Positions 1-5,784 of a stretch of DNA of 7,168 nucleotides are shown piece after piece. This DNA comes from DATGQT01 sp033720695. Its GTDB lineage: Bacteria; Bacteroidota; Rhodothermia; Rhodothermales; Rubricoccaceae. The notes beneath the pieces were generated by a model that worked only from the letters and a program-made list of their open reading frames with translations, was not told the DNA's origin and ran no database searches. The translations under genes were made by a program, and so were the position numbers. Numbering within the stretch: the first letter of the stretch is position 1; the number at the start of each line of letters is the position of its first letter. The stretch is taken from positions 1 through 7,168 of the forward strand of contig JAWWCA010000185.1 of the NCBI GenBank assembly GCA_033720695.1, read 5' to 3'.

Positions 1-375
1 ACGCTGGAGCGCTTCTTCGAGGAGGGGGGGGCGCACGCCACCATCGAGGAGGTCTCGATGCCGGACGTGGCGCGCCTCCGCGAGGAGGACGACGTCGCCG
101 TCGTGGACGTCCGGTACGCGTCGGAGTACGCGTCGGGGCACGTCCCCGGCGCCATCAACGCCTCGTACACGCGGCTGCCGGAGTACGCCGAGGCACGGCT
201 GCCCGAGGGCAAGCGCCTCGTGATCCACTGCGCGAGCGGCGCCCGGAGCGCGGCCGCCTCGGCCTGGCTCGCCCGCGCGGGCCACGACGTCACCTACGTC
301 AACGGCCTCTTCGGCACCTACCGCGAGGTGGGCGAGGTGGAGAAGGGCCCCGCCGCCGAGCCCGAGCTGGCCTGA
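1..375 (+). CDS. C-terminal rhodanese domain, probably of an MBL-fold metallo-hydrolase/rhodanese fusion (5' partial)
   Basis: Rhodaneses move sulfane sulfur through a persulfide on an active-site cysteine. The frame is open from the window edge, giving 124 visible residues. Seen: a VDVR strand at 35-38, EYASGHVPGAIN at 42-53, and the active-site loop HCASGARS with Cys77 and Arg82 (CxxxxR), so the catalytic cysteine is kept. The usual GG-x-x-W near the end reads GLFGTY. Residues 1-19 end in ATIEEVS, which resembles the linker before the last rhodanese domain in Bacteroidota MBL-fold/rhodanese (persulfide dioxygenase-like) proteins; that is why I treat this as a fusion C-terminus. The alternative is a stand-alone 105-residue rhodanese starting at the ATG at 58, which has GAGGAGG 5 bases upstream, although those bases also encode Glu-Glu-Val. 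The TauE/SafE and thioredoxin genes downstream support a sulfur role. Rhodanese identity is near certain; the fusion is inferred. Confidence 0.85.
   Translation, partial: TLERFFEEGGAHATIEEVSMPDVARLREEDDVAVVDVRYASEYASGHVPGAINASYTRLPEYAEARLPEGKRLVIHCASGARSAAASAWLARAGHDVTYVNGLFGTYREVGEVEKGPAAEPELA
46..52 (+). promoter_or_regulatory. SD-like GAGGAGG before internal ATG at 58
   Basis: GAGGAGG lies 5 bases before the ATG at 58, which could start a stand-alone rhodanese of 105 residues. The same bases are in frame and encode part of IEEV in the probable fusion protein, so the match may be chance. It matters only for choosing between a fusion and a separate gene. Confidence 0.25.
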
Positions 376-429
376 TCCCCCCCGACGGGCCGGGCCCGCT
401 GCGGACGCGGCGGACCGTGCCCTGCCCTT

Positions 430-1251
430 ATGCTCTACGTCTGGCTCGGCGCCCTCGCCATCGGGCTCACCCTCGGCCTCCTCGGTTCGGGCGGGTCCAT
501 CCTCACCGTCCCTGTCCTCGTCTACCTCGCCGGCGAGCCCGAGAAGGTCGCGATCGCCGAGAGCCTCGCCGTCGTCGGGGCCATCGCGGCGTTCGGGGCG
601 CTGCCCTATGCGCGGCAGCGGCAGGTGGACGTCCGCAGCGTGCTGCTCTTCGGGATCCCCGGCATCGTGGGGACCTACGGCGGCGCGGCGCTCTCGCGGT
701 TCGTCTCGGGCGGCGTGCAGCTGGCCCTCTTCGCCGGCGTGATGCTGGTGGCGGCCGTGCTCATGCTCCGGGGCCGCGCCGCGTCCGACGGGACGGGCCG
801 CCGGCAGGCCGCGTGGATCCTCGCCGTCGAGGGGCTCGCGGTCGGGGTGCTGACGGGGCTCGTCGGCGTGGGCGGCGGGTTCCTCATCGTCCCCGCGCTC
901 GTCCTCCTCGGCGGGCTGCCGATGCGGCTGGCCGTCGGCACCAGCCTCGTCATCATCGCCCTCAAGAGCTTCGCCGGGTTCTACAAGTACCTCGACGTGC
1001 TCGCGGACACCGGGCTCGCGGTGGACTGGGGGCTCATCGGCCTGTTGTCGGCCGTCGGCGTCGTCGGCGCGTTCGTGGACAACCGGATCAGCGGCCGCGT
1101 GCCGCAGGCGTCGCTCCGAAAGGGGTTCGCCGTCTTCCTCGTCGTCATGGGGGTCTTCATCCTGTGGAGGGAGCTGCCCGGCGTGCTCGGCGCCGCCCCG
1201 CCGCCCGCCGTCTCTTCGGTCCACGCCCCCAGCCCCGCCGTCGCGCGCTGA
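430..1251 (+). CDS. TauE/SafE (TSUP) family membrane transporter, putative sulfite/sulfur-anion exporter
   Basis: This is a 273-residue inner-membrane protein, normal length for the TSUP family (PF01925), whose members export sulfite, sulfoacetate and related organosulfur anions. The typical internal duplication is visible: GLLGSGGSILTVP at about 16-28 in the first half and GLVGVGGGFLIVP at about 143-155 in the second, the latter followed by AVGTSLVII at 168-176. Roughly eight hydrophobic segments fill residues 2-247, and a Pro/Ala-rich tail of about 25 residues ends the protein. The ATG start fits because membrane segment 1 begins at once, but no Shine-Dalgarno sequence precedes it. It lies 54 bases after the rhodanese gene and 2 bases before the thioredoxin gene, so co-transcription is likely. 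The substrate cannot be read from sequence; sulfite or another sulfur oxyanion is inferred from the neighbours. Confidence 0.9.
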   Translation: MLYVWLGALAIGLTLGLLGSGGSILTVPVLVYLAGEPEKVAIAESLAVVGAIAAFGALPYARQRQVDVRSVLLFGIPGIVGTYGGAALSRFVSGGVQLALFAGVMLVAAVLMLRGRAASDGTGRRQAAWILAVEGLAVGVLTGLVGVGGGFLIVPALVLLGGLPMRLAVGTSLVIIALKSFAGFYKYLDVLADTGLAVDWGLIGLLSAVGVVGAFVDNRISGRVPQASLRKGFAVFLVVMGVFILWRELPGVLGAAPPPAVSSVHAPSPAVAR

Positions 1252-1253
1252 CC

Positions 1254-1574
1254 ATGGCCGACTTCCAGACCGAGGTGCTCGACAAGAGCCGCGAGAAGCC
1301 CGTCGTCGTGGACTTCTGGGCGCCGTGGTGCGGGCCGTGCCGCGTGCTCGGCCCGACGATCGAGCGGCTGGCGCGCGAGAGCGGCGGCGCGTGGCGCCTC
1401 GTCAAGATCAACGTGGACGCCCACCCCGCGCTCGCGCAGCGCTACGGCGTCCAGGGCATCCCGGCCGTCACGCTGTTCCGCGACGGCGCCGTCGCGGCCG
1501 GGTTCACCGGGGCGCTGCCGGAGCCGGCGCTGCGGCGGTGGCTGGCCGAGCACCTCCCGGCCTCGGCCGGCTGA
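1254..1574 (+). CDS. trxA: Thioredoxin (Trx, WCGPC active site)
   Basis: This is a 106-residue cytoplasmic thiol-disulfide reductant, the usual single-domain thioredoxin length. Seen: VVDFWAPWCGPCR with the redox cysteines Cys26 and Cys29, the buried Asp20, KINVDAHP at 51-58, and the cis-proline Pro70 in GIPAV. The 44-residue spacing from Cys26 to Pro70 equals that in E. coli thioredoxin. There is no signal peptide or membrane anchor. The ATG lies 2 bases after the TauE/SafE stop, so translation is probably coupled; no Shine-Dalgarno sequence is evident. Placement behind a rhodanese and a sulfur-anion exporter suggests a dedicated thioredoxin that reduces persulfides or regenerates rhodanese, rather than the general housekeeping copy. 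That dedicated role is inference; the family call is firm. Confidence 0.95.
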   Translation: MADFQTEVLDKSREKPVVVDFWAPWCGPCRVLGPTIERLARESGGAWRLVKINVDAHPALAQRYGVQGIPAVTLFRDGAVAAGFTGALPEPALRRWLAEHLPASAG

Positions 1575-1579
1575 GGCCG
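1558..1579. terminator. Candidate hairpin at the trx/ALDH convergent junction
   Basis: CGGCCTC (1558-1564) and GAGGCCG (1573-1579) form a perfect 7-bp stem with an 8-base loop. It overlaps the thioredoxin stop codon and sits just before the stop of the convergent aldehyde dehydrogenase gene. No T-tract follows on either strand, so this is not a classic intrinsic terminator. In DNA this GC-rich the pairing could be chance. Confidence 0.3.
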
Positions 1580-1586
1580 CCTCGCC

Positions 1587-3206
1587 CTACCGCAGCCCCG
1601 GCAGCCGGCGGATCACCTTGAACGCCCCGATGAGCGTCCCGGCGAAGGCCCCGGCGGCCATCCCCGCGAGCGGCGCGATGGGCAGGAGGTGCTGCGTGGC
1701 GACCGTCTGCGGCTCGGTGTACTTCTGGATGCCGTAGGCGCCGTGGCGCCGCCCCTGGCCCGAGTCGCCGAAGCCGCCCATCGGCGCCGCCGTCGAGCCC
1801 CACGCCGCCATGTAGGGGTCGTTCACGCCGACGGTGCCGCAGCGGATCTGGCGGGCGAGGGCCCGCCCGCGCCGGGTGTCGCGCGTCCAGACGCTCGCGT
1901 TGAGGCCGTACGGCGAGTCGTTGGCGAGGGCCACGGCCTCGGCGTCGGTGTCGAACGGGTAGACGGCGACGACGGGGCCGAACGTCTCCTCCCTGAAGAG
2001 CGTCATCTCGGGCGTCACGTCGGTGAGGACGGTCGGGGCGTAGAAATAGGGCCCGAGGTGGGGGAGCGGGTGGCCGCCCGTGACGAGCGTTGCGCCTTTG
2101 GACAGGGCGTCCTCGACGTGCTCGGTCACCTTGTCGAGCTGCTCCTGCGAGACGAGCGACCCCATCTCCGTCGCCCAGTCGTAGCCCGCCCCGATGGTCA
2201 GGGCCTCGATCCGGTAGCGGAAGCGGTCGAGGAAGTCGTCGAACACCGCGCGGTCCACGTAGAGCCGCTCGGCGGCGATGCAGAGCTGGCCGGCCGAGGA
2301 GAAGCACGCCCGCACCGCGCCCTCGGTGGCCTTGCCGAGGTCGGCGTCGTCGAGGACGAGGAGGGGGTTCTTGCCGCCGAGCTCGAGCGAGGCGCCGATG
2401 AGCCGCTCGCCCGCCTGCCGGGCGATCAGGCGGCCCACCTCGGTGGAGCCGGTGAAGTGGACGAAGTCCGACGCGTCGAGGAGGGTCTCGCCGAGCGCCT
2501 CGCCGGAGCCGGGGACAACGTGGAGGAGGCCCTCGGGCAGGCCGGCCTCGAGGAGGAGGGCGGCGGCCCAGAGCGCCGTGAACGGCGTCAGCTCGGCGGG
2601 CTTGACGACGACGGCGTTGCCGGCCAGGAGCGCCGGGATGGCGTCGGTGATCGCCATCGTCAGCGGGTAGTTCCAGGGCGCGATGATGCCGACGACGCCG
2701 AGGGGGAGGCGGTTCACCTCGACCTGGGTGAGGAGGGGCATGAAGCCGGGCCTCACCGAGCGGGCGAGGGCCTTCTCGCCGTGATAGGCGTAGTACCGGC
2801 TCACGACGGCCACATCGCCGACTTCCTGGAAGGCGTCGTAGCGGGTCTTGCCGCTCTCCAGCTGGATCAGGTCGAGGGCCTGCTCGTGGCGGTCGAGGAC
2901 CAGGTCGTGGAAGCGCTCGGCGATCCGCGCTCGCTCGGCGTAGGGCCGCGCGGCCCACGCCGCCTGGGCCTCCCGCGCCTGCGCGAAGGCGGCCTGCACG
3001 TCTGCGGGCGCCGCGGCCGGGAGGGAGGCCACCGTCTCGCCCGTGAACGGCGCCCGCACCGTCAGCCGCTCCCGCGCGAGGTCGTCGGGGGCGTAGGTGG
3101 CGATCCGGGCGAGGTCGCGGAGGCGCTCGGGCGTGAGGTTCGCCGGCAGCGTCGGCACGTGGCCGTTGCCGATGTGGATGGCGTCGAGGGCAGCGGTCGC
3201 GAGCAT
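1587..3206 (-). CDS. gabD2: Succinate-semialdehyde dehydrogenase, GabD2-like (aldehyde dehydrogenase superfamily)
   Basis: A 539-residue NAD(P)-dependent aldehyde dehydrogenase, probably oxidising succinic semialdehyde to succinate in the cytoplasm (GABA-shunt or 2-oxoglutarate decarboxylase route). All catalytic landmarks are present: oxyanion Asn179 in PWNYP, cofactor-binding Lys202 in VKPAE, FTGST at 251-255, general base Glu275 in LELGGKNP, nucleophile Cys309 in SAGQLC, and Glu407 in ETFGP. The CFSSAGQLCI context, MGSL at 348-351, PMGGFG at 475-480 and the LPGLR ending recall mycobacterial GabD2, as I remember that sequence. Glu205, three residues after Lys202, is the residue usual in NAD-preferring enzymes. 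Residues 507-530 form a Gly/Ala-rich hydrophobic tail that could touch the membrane. The ATG at 3206 is the only start that leaves a normal N-terminus; only a weak CGGAA lies 5 bases upstream. No aminotransferase partner lies nearby. Family is certain, substrate likely. Confidence 0.9.
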   Translation of the reverse strand: MLATAALDAIHIGNGHVPTLPANLTPERLRDLARIATYAPDDLARERLTVRAPFTGETVASLPAAAPADVQAAFAQAREAQAAWAARPYAERARIAERFHDLVLDRHEQALDLIQLESGKTRYDAFQEVGDVAVVSRYYAYHGEKALARSVRPGFMPLLTQVEVNRLPLGVVGIIAPWNYPLTMAITDAIPALLAGNAVVVKPAELTPFTALWAAALLLEAGLPEGLLHVVPGSGEALGETLLDASDFVHFTGSTEVGRLIARQAGERLIGASLELGGKNPLLVLDDADLGKATEGAVRACFSSAGQLCIAAERLYVDRAVFDDFLDRFRYRIEALTIGAGYDWATEMGSLVSQEQLDKVTEHVEDALSKGATLVTGGHPLPHLGPYFYAPTVLTDVTPEMTLFREETFGPVVAVYPFDTDAEAVALANDSPYGLNASVWTRDTRRGRALARQIRCGTVGVNDPYMAAWGSTAAPMGGFGDSGQGRRHGAYGIQKYTEPQTVATQHLLPIAPLAGMAAGAFAGTLIGAFKVIRRLPGLR

Positions 3207-3265
3207 GGGTGTTCCGTGTCGGGAACTGGAGGGGTGGAGATACGGGGTCGTGGGGGGGCGAACGC

Positions 3266-4513
3266 TCAGCGGCGGGTCATGCTCCCGCCGCTCGGCGTCT
3301 TCGCCGGGTCGGCATCGGGCGTCCAGGCCCGCACGAGCGCGCGGACGGTGAGGAGGAGGGCGAGGCCGAGCGCAGGCGCGGGCAGTTCCTGGGGGAGCCA
3401 CGCCCAGAGCGCCACCGTCAGGCCGGTGACGGCGGCGGTGGCGAGGAGGTAGGGGCGGAGCCCGCGAGGCCGCGCCTCCCGCCCGAGCGCCCACGCCGCC
3501 GCGAGGTGCGTCGGCCACGCCCAGAGCAGGTTGAGGTTGGGGCCCGTCACGGTGTGCTCCGTCCCGAGCCACAGCGCCGCCAGGATCAGCCCGGCGAGGC
3601 CCACGCCGCCGAAGAGCGCGGCGTCGCCGAGGCGGCCGAGCCGGTCGGCCGTCCGGCGTCTCCGGACGCCCCAGGCCGTGGCGACGGCGCCGAAGAGCAG
3701 GAGGCCGAGGGCGAGCGCCACGGGCCAGCCGGCGGCGTCCTCGGCGAGACCGTAGCCCGGGACCCACACCACGGTGTCGGTCCGGGCCACGAGCGGCCGG
3801 CTGCCGACCGTCGCGCCGTCCACCTGCCGCATCAGCTCGACGGGGAGGAACGTGGCCTCACGGGCCGTGGCGGGCCGGTCGGCCGGGAGCCCGAGGCCGA
3901 GGTCGGTGCCGAGGTCGAGGAGCGGGTCGCCGTCGAGGTAGGGCTGGAGGAGGGCGCGGAAGGGCTGGGGCGTGTACGGCGCGCGGAGCGCGAGGGGCGC
4001 CGGCCCTGCCGCCCCGAGGGCGCGCTCGAGGGCGACGAGCAGACGCGTCGAGCAGTTGTCGTAGAAAAAGTCGTAGCGGTACGCCCGGTTCTCGGGGAGG
4101 GCGTTCGCTTCGAGCATCGCGTAGAGCGCGCGGACGGCCTCGGGGGGGAGGGCGAGGTGCTGCTCGATGACGGGCCGCCGGAGGTAGCGGTACTTGGCGA
4201 TCTCGGCCTCGTAGGGCGCCGTGTCGAGGAGGTAGTCGAGCTGCCCGCGGAGGAAGCGGAGGACGAAGAAGGGCTGCTCGAAGTCGAACGTGCCGAAGTT
4301 GTAGGTCCGGTCGAGGCCGAGGGCGGGGTCGTGGACGCGGAAGGCGCTGTGGCCGAAGGCGCTGTAGACCTCCTCGCCCGGCAGCATCGTCAAGAGCGAG
4401 ACGGCGGCGGCGTCTGAGAGCCGCTCGGCCGGCTGTGCGGCGAGGTGGGGCGCACCGAGCGCGAGGAGGAGGAGGGGGACGAGCCGGCGCACGGCGGGCG
4501 GGAGCGAGGCCAT
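3266..4513 (-). CDS. DUF4105 (Lnb N-terminal periplasmic domain) envelope protein with C-terminal membrane block
   Basis: A 415-residue protein of unknown function. Residues 1-26 look like a signal peptide: charged start, LVPLLLLALG core, AAQ cleavage region. The DUF4105 domain (PF13387) spans about 32-250 and carries the family hallmarks GHSAFRV with His55, NFGTFDF at 72-78, and YDNCSTR with Cys154. The invariant His and Cys suggest a papain/NlpC-like thiol hydrolase on the periplasmic side, but activity is unproven. Residues 263-395 hold about five hydrophobic segments (roughly 263-283, 297-316, 325-343, 353-373, 378-395); His320 and His336 lie in the second and third regions. This domain order and length are common in Bacteroidota. 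The ATG is chosen because it directly precedes the signal peptide. The gene lies 59 bases upstream of the aldehyde dehydrogenase on the same strand, so readthrough is possible, though no functional link is evident. Confidence 0.85.
   Translation of the reverse strand: MASLPPAVRRLVPLLLLALGAPHLAAQPAERLSDAAAVSLLTMLPGEEVYSAFGHSAFRVHDPALGLDRTYNFGTFDFEQPFFVLRFLRGQLDYLLDTAPYEAEIAKYRYLRRPVIEQHLALPPEAVRALYAMLEANALPENRAYRYDFFYDNCSTRLLVALERALGAAGPAPLALRAPYTPQPFRALLQPYLDGDPLLDLGTDLGLGLPADRPATAREATFLPVELMRQVDGATVGSRPLVARTDTVVWVPGYGLAEDAAGWPVALALGLLLFGAVATAWGVRRRRTADRLGRLGDAALFGGVGLAGLILAALWLGTEHTVTGPNLNLLWAWPTHLAAAWALGREARPRGLRPYLLATAAVTGLTVALWAWLPQELPAPALGLALLLTVRALVRAWTPDADPAKTPSGGSMTRR
3268..3292 (-). 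terminator. Perfect 9-bp hairpin over the DUF4105 stop codon
   Basis: AGCGGCGGG (3268-3276) and CCCGCCGCT (3284-3292) are exact reverse complements around a 7-base loop. The stem covers the last codons of the DUF4105 gene and its stop. On the - strand it is followed by a C-rich run, not a T-tract. It could end or attenuate transcription before the downstream aldehyde dehydrogenase gene, or stabilise the 3' end of the message; it is not a standard intrinsic terminator. Confidence 0.35.
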
Positions 4514-4520
4514 ACGCCGC

Positions 4521-4528
4521 GGAAGATA
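4521..4528 (-). promoter_or_regulatory. TATCTTCC, possible -7/-10 element for the DUF4105 gene
   Basis: On the - strand TATCTTCC lies 7 bases before the DUF4105 ATG. It resembles the Bacteroidota -7 consensus TAnnTTTG and closely matches TAGCTTCC ahead of nth. No convincing -33 TTTG partner is visible, and if it is real the transcript would be leaderless or nearly so. Confidence 0.25.
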
Positions 4529-4563
4529 GCCCGGCGGCCACCCCGCCTCGTGGAACGGGCGGC

Positions 4564-4592
4564 TTGCACGAAAGGGGCGGGATCGCTAACGT
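4564..4592 (+). promoter_or_regulatory. Candidate promoter for the DUF1059 gene
   Basis: TTGCAC (4564-4569) is followed after 17 bases by TAACGT (4587-4592), optimal spacing for a housekeeping sigma factor, with a 38-base leader to the ATG at 4631. The TTG and the TA...T positions match consensus; the rest does not. It sits in the 117-base divergent spacer between the DUF4105 and DUF1059 genes, where a promoter is expected. Confidence 0.4.
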
Positions 4593-4617
4593 AGACCCGA
4601 CTCTTCCACCAAACACC

Positions 4618-4625
4618 GAGAGGGA
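4618..4625 (+). promoter_or_regulatory. Ribosome binding site GAGAGGGA of the DUF1059 gene
   Basis: The purine run GAGAGGGA ends 5 bases before the ATG at 4631. It fixes the start of this small gene and stands out because most other genes in the window have no recognisable Shine-Dalgarno sequence. Confidence 0.6.
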
Positions 4626-4630
4626 TTCCC

Positions 4631-4819
4631 ATGGCCAAAGTCGTCCGCTGCAGCGACGTCGGGTTCGAGTGCGACGCCGTCGTCCGTGCCGAGAGCGAAG
4701 AGGAAGCGCTCCAGATGGTGGCCGCCCACGCCCGCGAGGCGCACGGCCTCGACCACGTCACGCCCGAGGTCGTGGACAAGGTGAAGGCCGTGATGCACGA
4801 CGAGCCCGGCCCCGCCTAG
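4631..4819 (+). CDS. DUF1059 family small protein
   Basis: A 62-residue soluble protein matching DUF1059 (PF06348), a family of about 60 residues with no settled function. Seen: CSDVGFECDAVVRAE at 7-21 with the conserved Cys7 and Cys14, then EEEALQMVAAHAREAHG at 23-39 and VTPEVVDKVKAVMHD at 43-57. His33, His38 and His42 form a histidine-rich stretch; together with the two cysteines this allows metal or redox binding, but that is speculation. The full family length is present. The start is supported by a good ribosome binding site 5 bases upstream and by family alignment from the first residues. It appears to be a single-gene unit, convergent with the DoxX gene 11 bases beyond its stop. Confidence 0.88.
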   Translation: MAKVVRCSDVGFECDAVVRAESEEEALQMVAAHAREAHGLDHVTPEVVDKVKAVMHDEPGPA

Positions 4820-4830
4820 CGTCGGCCCGC

Positions 4831-5643
4831 CTACTCGGCCGCGTCGGGCTGCTCGGGCGTGGCGTAGCGCCGGTAGCGGAACGCCCGCATCACGTCCCGG
4901 TCCGTCGACTCTTCGACGACCGCGCCGCAGCGGTGGCACCGGAACACGATGCGGGTGGGGGTGCCGGTGGCCCCGCTGAAGAACGGGAGCGCGCCGCGGA
5001 ACCCGTAGCTCCGGCGCGCCTCGACGAGCGGGTGGTTCCGGTCGTGGCCGCACGTGCACGTCGGCAGCGGCTTCGGCCGGCCCGACGAAGCGGACACGGG
5101 CGCGCGGTCCGGCGCCGTTTCGGGGACCGGCTCGGGGAGGGGGTCCGGCTCGGCGGCGTGGAGCCGCTCGACCGTCTCCGCAACGATCCGCGCCTCGCGC
5201 TCCTCCGCCAGCTCGTTGCGGCGCGTCAGCCAGCGGTCGAGCGAGAGCGGCCCGGCGCCCCACACGGCGAACACGGCCAGGAGCACGAGCACGAGCGCGG
5301 CGAACTCGAACGAGTCGCCGCCCGCGATGGGCCCCGACGCGGCGAGGAGGGCGGCGGCGGTGCCGAGGATGGGGAGCTGCACGAGGGCCGCCAGCCGCGT
5401 GAGGAGCCCGGCCGCGAGGAGGAGCCCGCCGCCGAGGTGAGCCAGGGCCACGAGGTGGACCGCCAGCGTCGAGACGAAGAACCCGTCGCCGGCCGCGGGG
5501 ACGAGGGCGAGGTAGGCCTCGGGCTCGGCGATGAACAGGACGCCGCGGACGAAGAGGCCGAGGCCGAGGAAGATGCGGACGAGGTCGAGGGCCTCGGCCC
5601 GGCGGGCGTCGGCCCAGGTGAGGCTGCGTTCGAGCGCGGTCAT
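4831..5643 (-). CDS. DoxX-family membrane protein with C-terminal four-cysteine zinc-ribbon-like domain
   Basis: A 270-residue protein in two parts. Residues 1-135 form a DoxX-like four-helix membrane unit (segments near 18-38, 57-80, 84-104 and 111-130) with the characteristic HLVALAHLGGGLLLAAGLLTR-type second helix and an alanine-rich third. DoxX proteins are linked to quinone or thiosulfate redox and oxidative stress, mostly without firm biochemistry. A charged stretch (141-165) and a Pro-rich linker (166-194) lead to a soluble tail with CTCGHDRNHP (Cys196, Cys198, His200, His204), RRSYGFRGALP at 210-220 and CHRCG (Cys236, Cys239). CxC plus CxxC, 37 residues apart, suggests a zinc ribbon or similar metal site. 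Typical DoxX proteins are about 130-170 residues, so this tail is an addition. The ATG at 5643 has no Shine-Dalgarno sequence but gives a normal short N-terminus. The membrane part is a likely call; the tail's function is unknown. Confidence 0.8.
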   Translation of the reverse strand: MTALERSLTWADARRAEALDLVRIFLGLGLFVRGVLFIAEPEAYLALVPAAGDGFFVSTLAVHLVALAHLGGGLLLAAGLLTRLAALVQLPILGTAAALLAASGPIAGGDSFEFAALVLVLLAVFAVWGAGPLSLDRWLTRRNELAEEREARIVAETVERLHAAEPDPLPEPVPETAPDRAPVSASSGRPKPLPTCTCGHDRNHPLVEARRSYGFRGALPFFSGATGTPTRIVFRCHRCGAVVEESTDRDVMRAFRYRRYATPEQPDAAE

Positions 5644-5784
5644 GGCCCCGGTACGTCTGGTGGAAACAACAGGGTGGCCCAGGAGGGTGGTATGCCCGCG
5701 ACGCAGACAGGTTCACCCGACGGGGCGGGGCGTATCCTGGGCCCGGTCGATCCTCTTTCGCCTACAGACCGGCACCGGCGCTCC
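5644..5784. other. Divergent intergenic spacer between the DoxX and EamA genes
   Basis: These 141 bases must hold promoters for both flanking genes. TATCCT at 5733-5738 (+) is a possible -10 element for the EamA gene, with TTCACC at 5712-5717 a poor, too closely spaced -35 partner. No convincing promoter is seen for the DoxX gene. If the EamA gene starts at the upstream ATG at 5692, most of this spacer is coding. Confidence 0.4.
5681..5686 (+). promoter_or_regulatory. AGGAGG 5 bases before alternative EamA start ATG at 5692
   Basis: A full-strength Shine-Dalgarno sequence sits 5 bases before an in-frame ATG at 5692. Using it would add 31 residues, rich in Gly, Pro, Asp and Arg, ahead of the GTG start at 5785. 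It is the best ribosome binding site near this gene and is the main argument for the longer form. Confidence 0.35.

Noticed and set aside
376..429. C- and G-rich gap after the rhodanese gene, with the palindrome CGGGCCCG
   Set aside because: The palindrome is short and of the kind expected by chance; no promoter, terminator or small gene can be supported here.
417..1253. Upstream extension of the thioredoxin frame through the TauE/SafE gene
   Set aside because: It translates to Arg/Pro-rich noise, and the thioredoxin fold begins exactly at the ATG at 1254.
1689..3452. Long open + strand frame of 587 codons opposite the aldehyde dehydrogenase gene
   Set aside because: Its protein is Arg/Gly/Glu-rich low-complexity sequence without motifs, as expected for the antisense of a high-GC gene; the - strand encodes a complete ALDH with all catalytic residues.
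3209..4417. Long open + strand frame of 402 codons opposite the DUF4105 gene
   Set aside because: Same cause: a charged, repetitive antisense translation, while the - strand holds a signal peptide, DUF4105 motifs and membrane helices.
4823..4841. CGGCC / GGCCG inverted repeat between the convergent DUF1059 and DoxX genes
   Set aside because: Only 5 bp with a 9-base loop and no T-tract; such pairs are common by chance at this base composition.
4435..5691. Upstream extension of the EamA frame over more than 1.2 kb
   Set aside because: The frame is open only because stop codons are rare at this GC content; it runs through the DUF1059 and DoxX genes in the wrong frame or strand and reads as Arg-rich noise.
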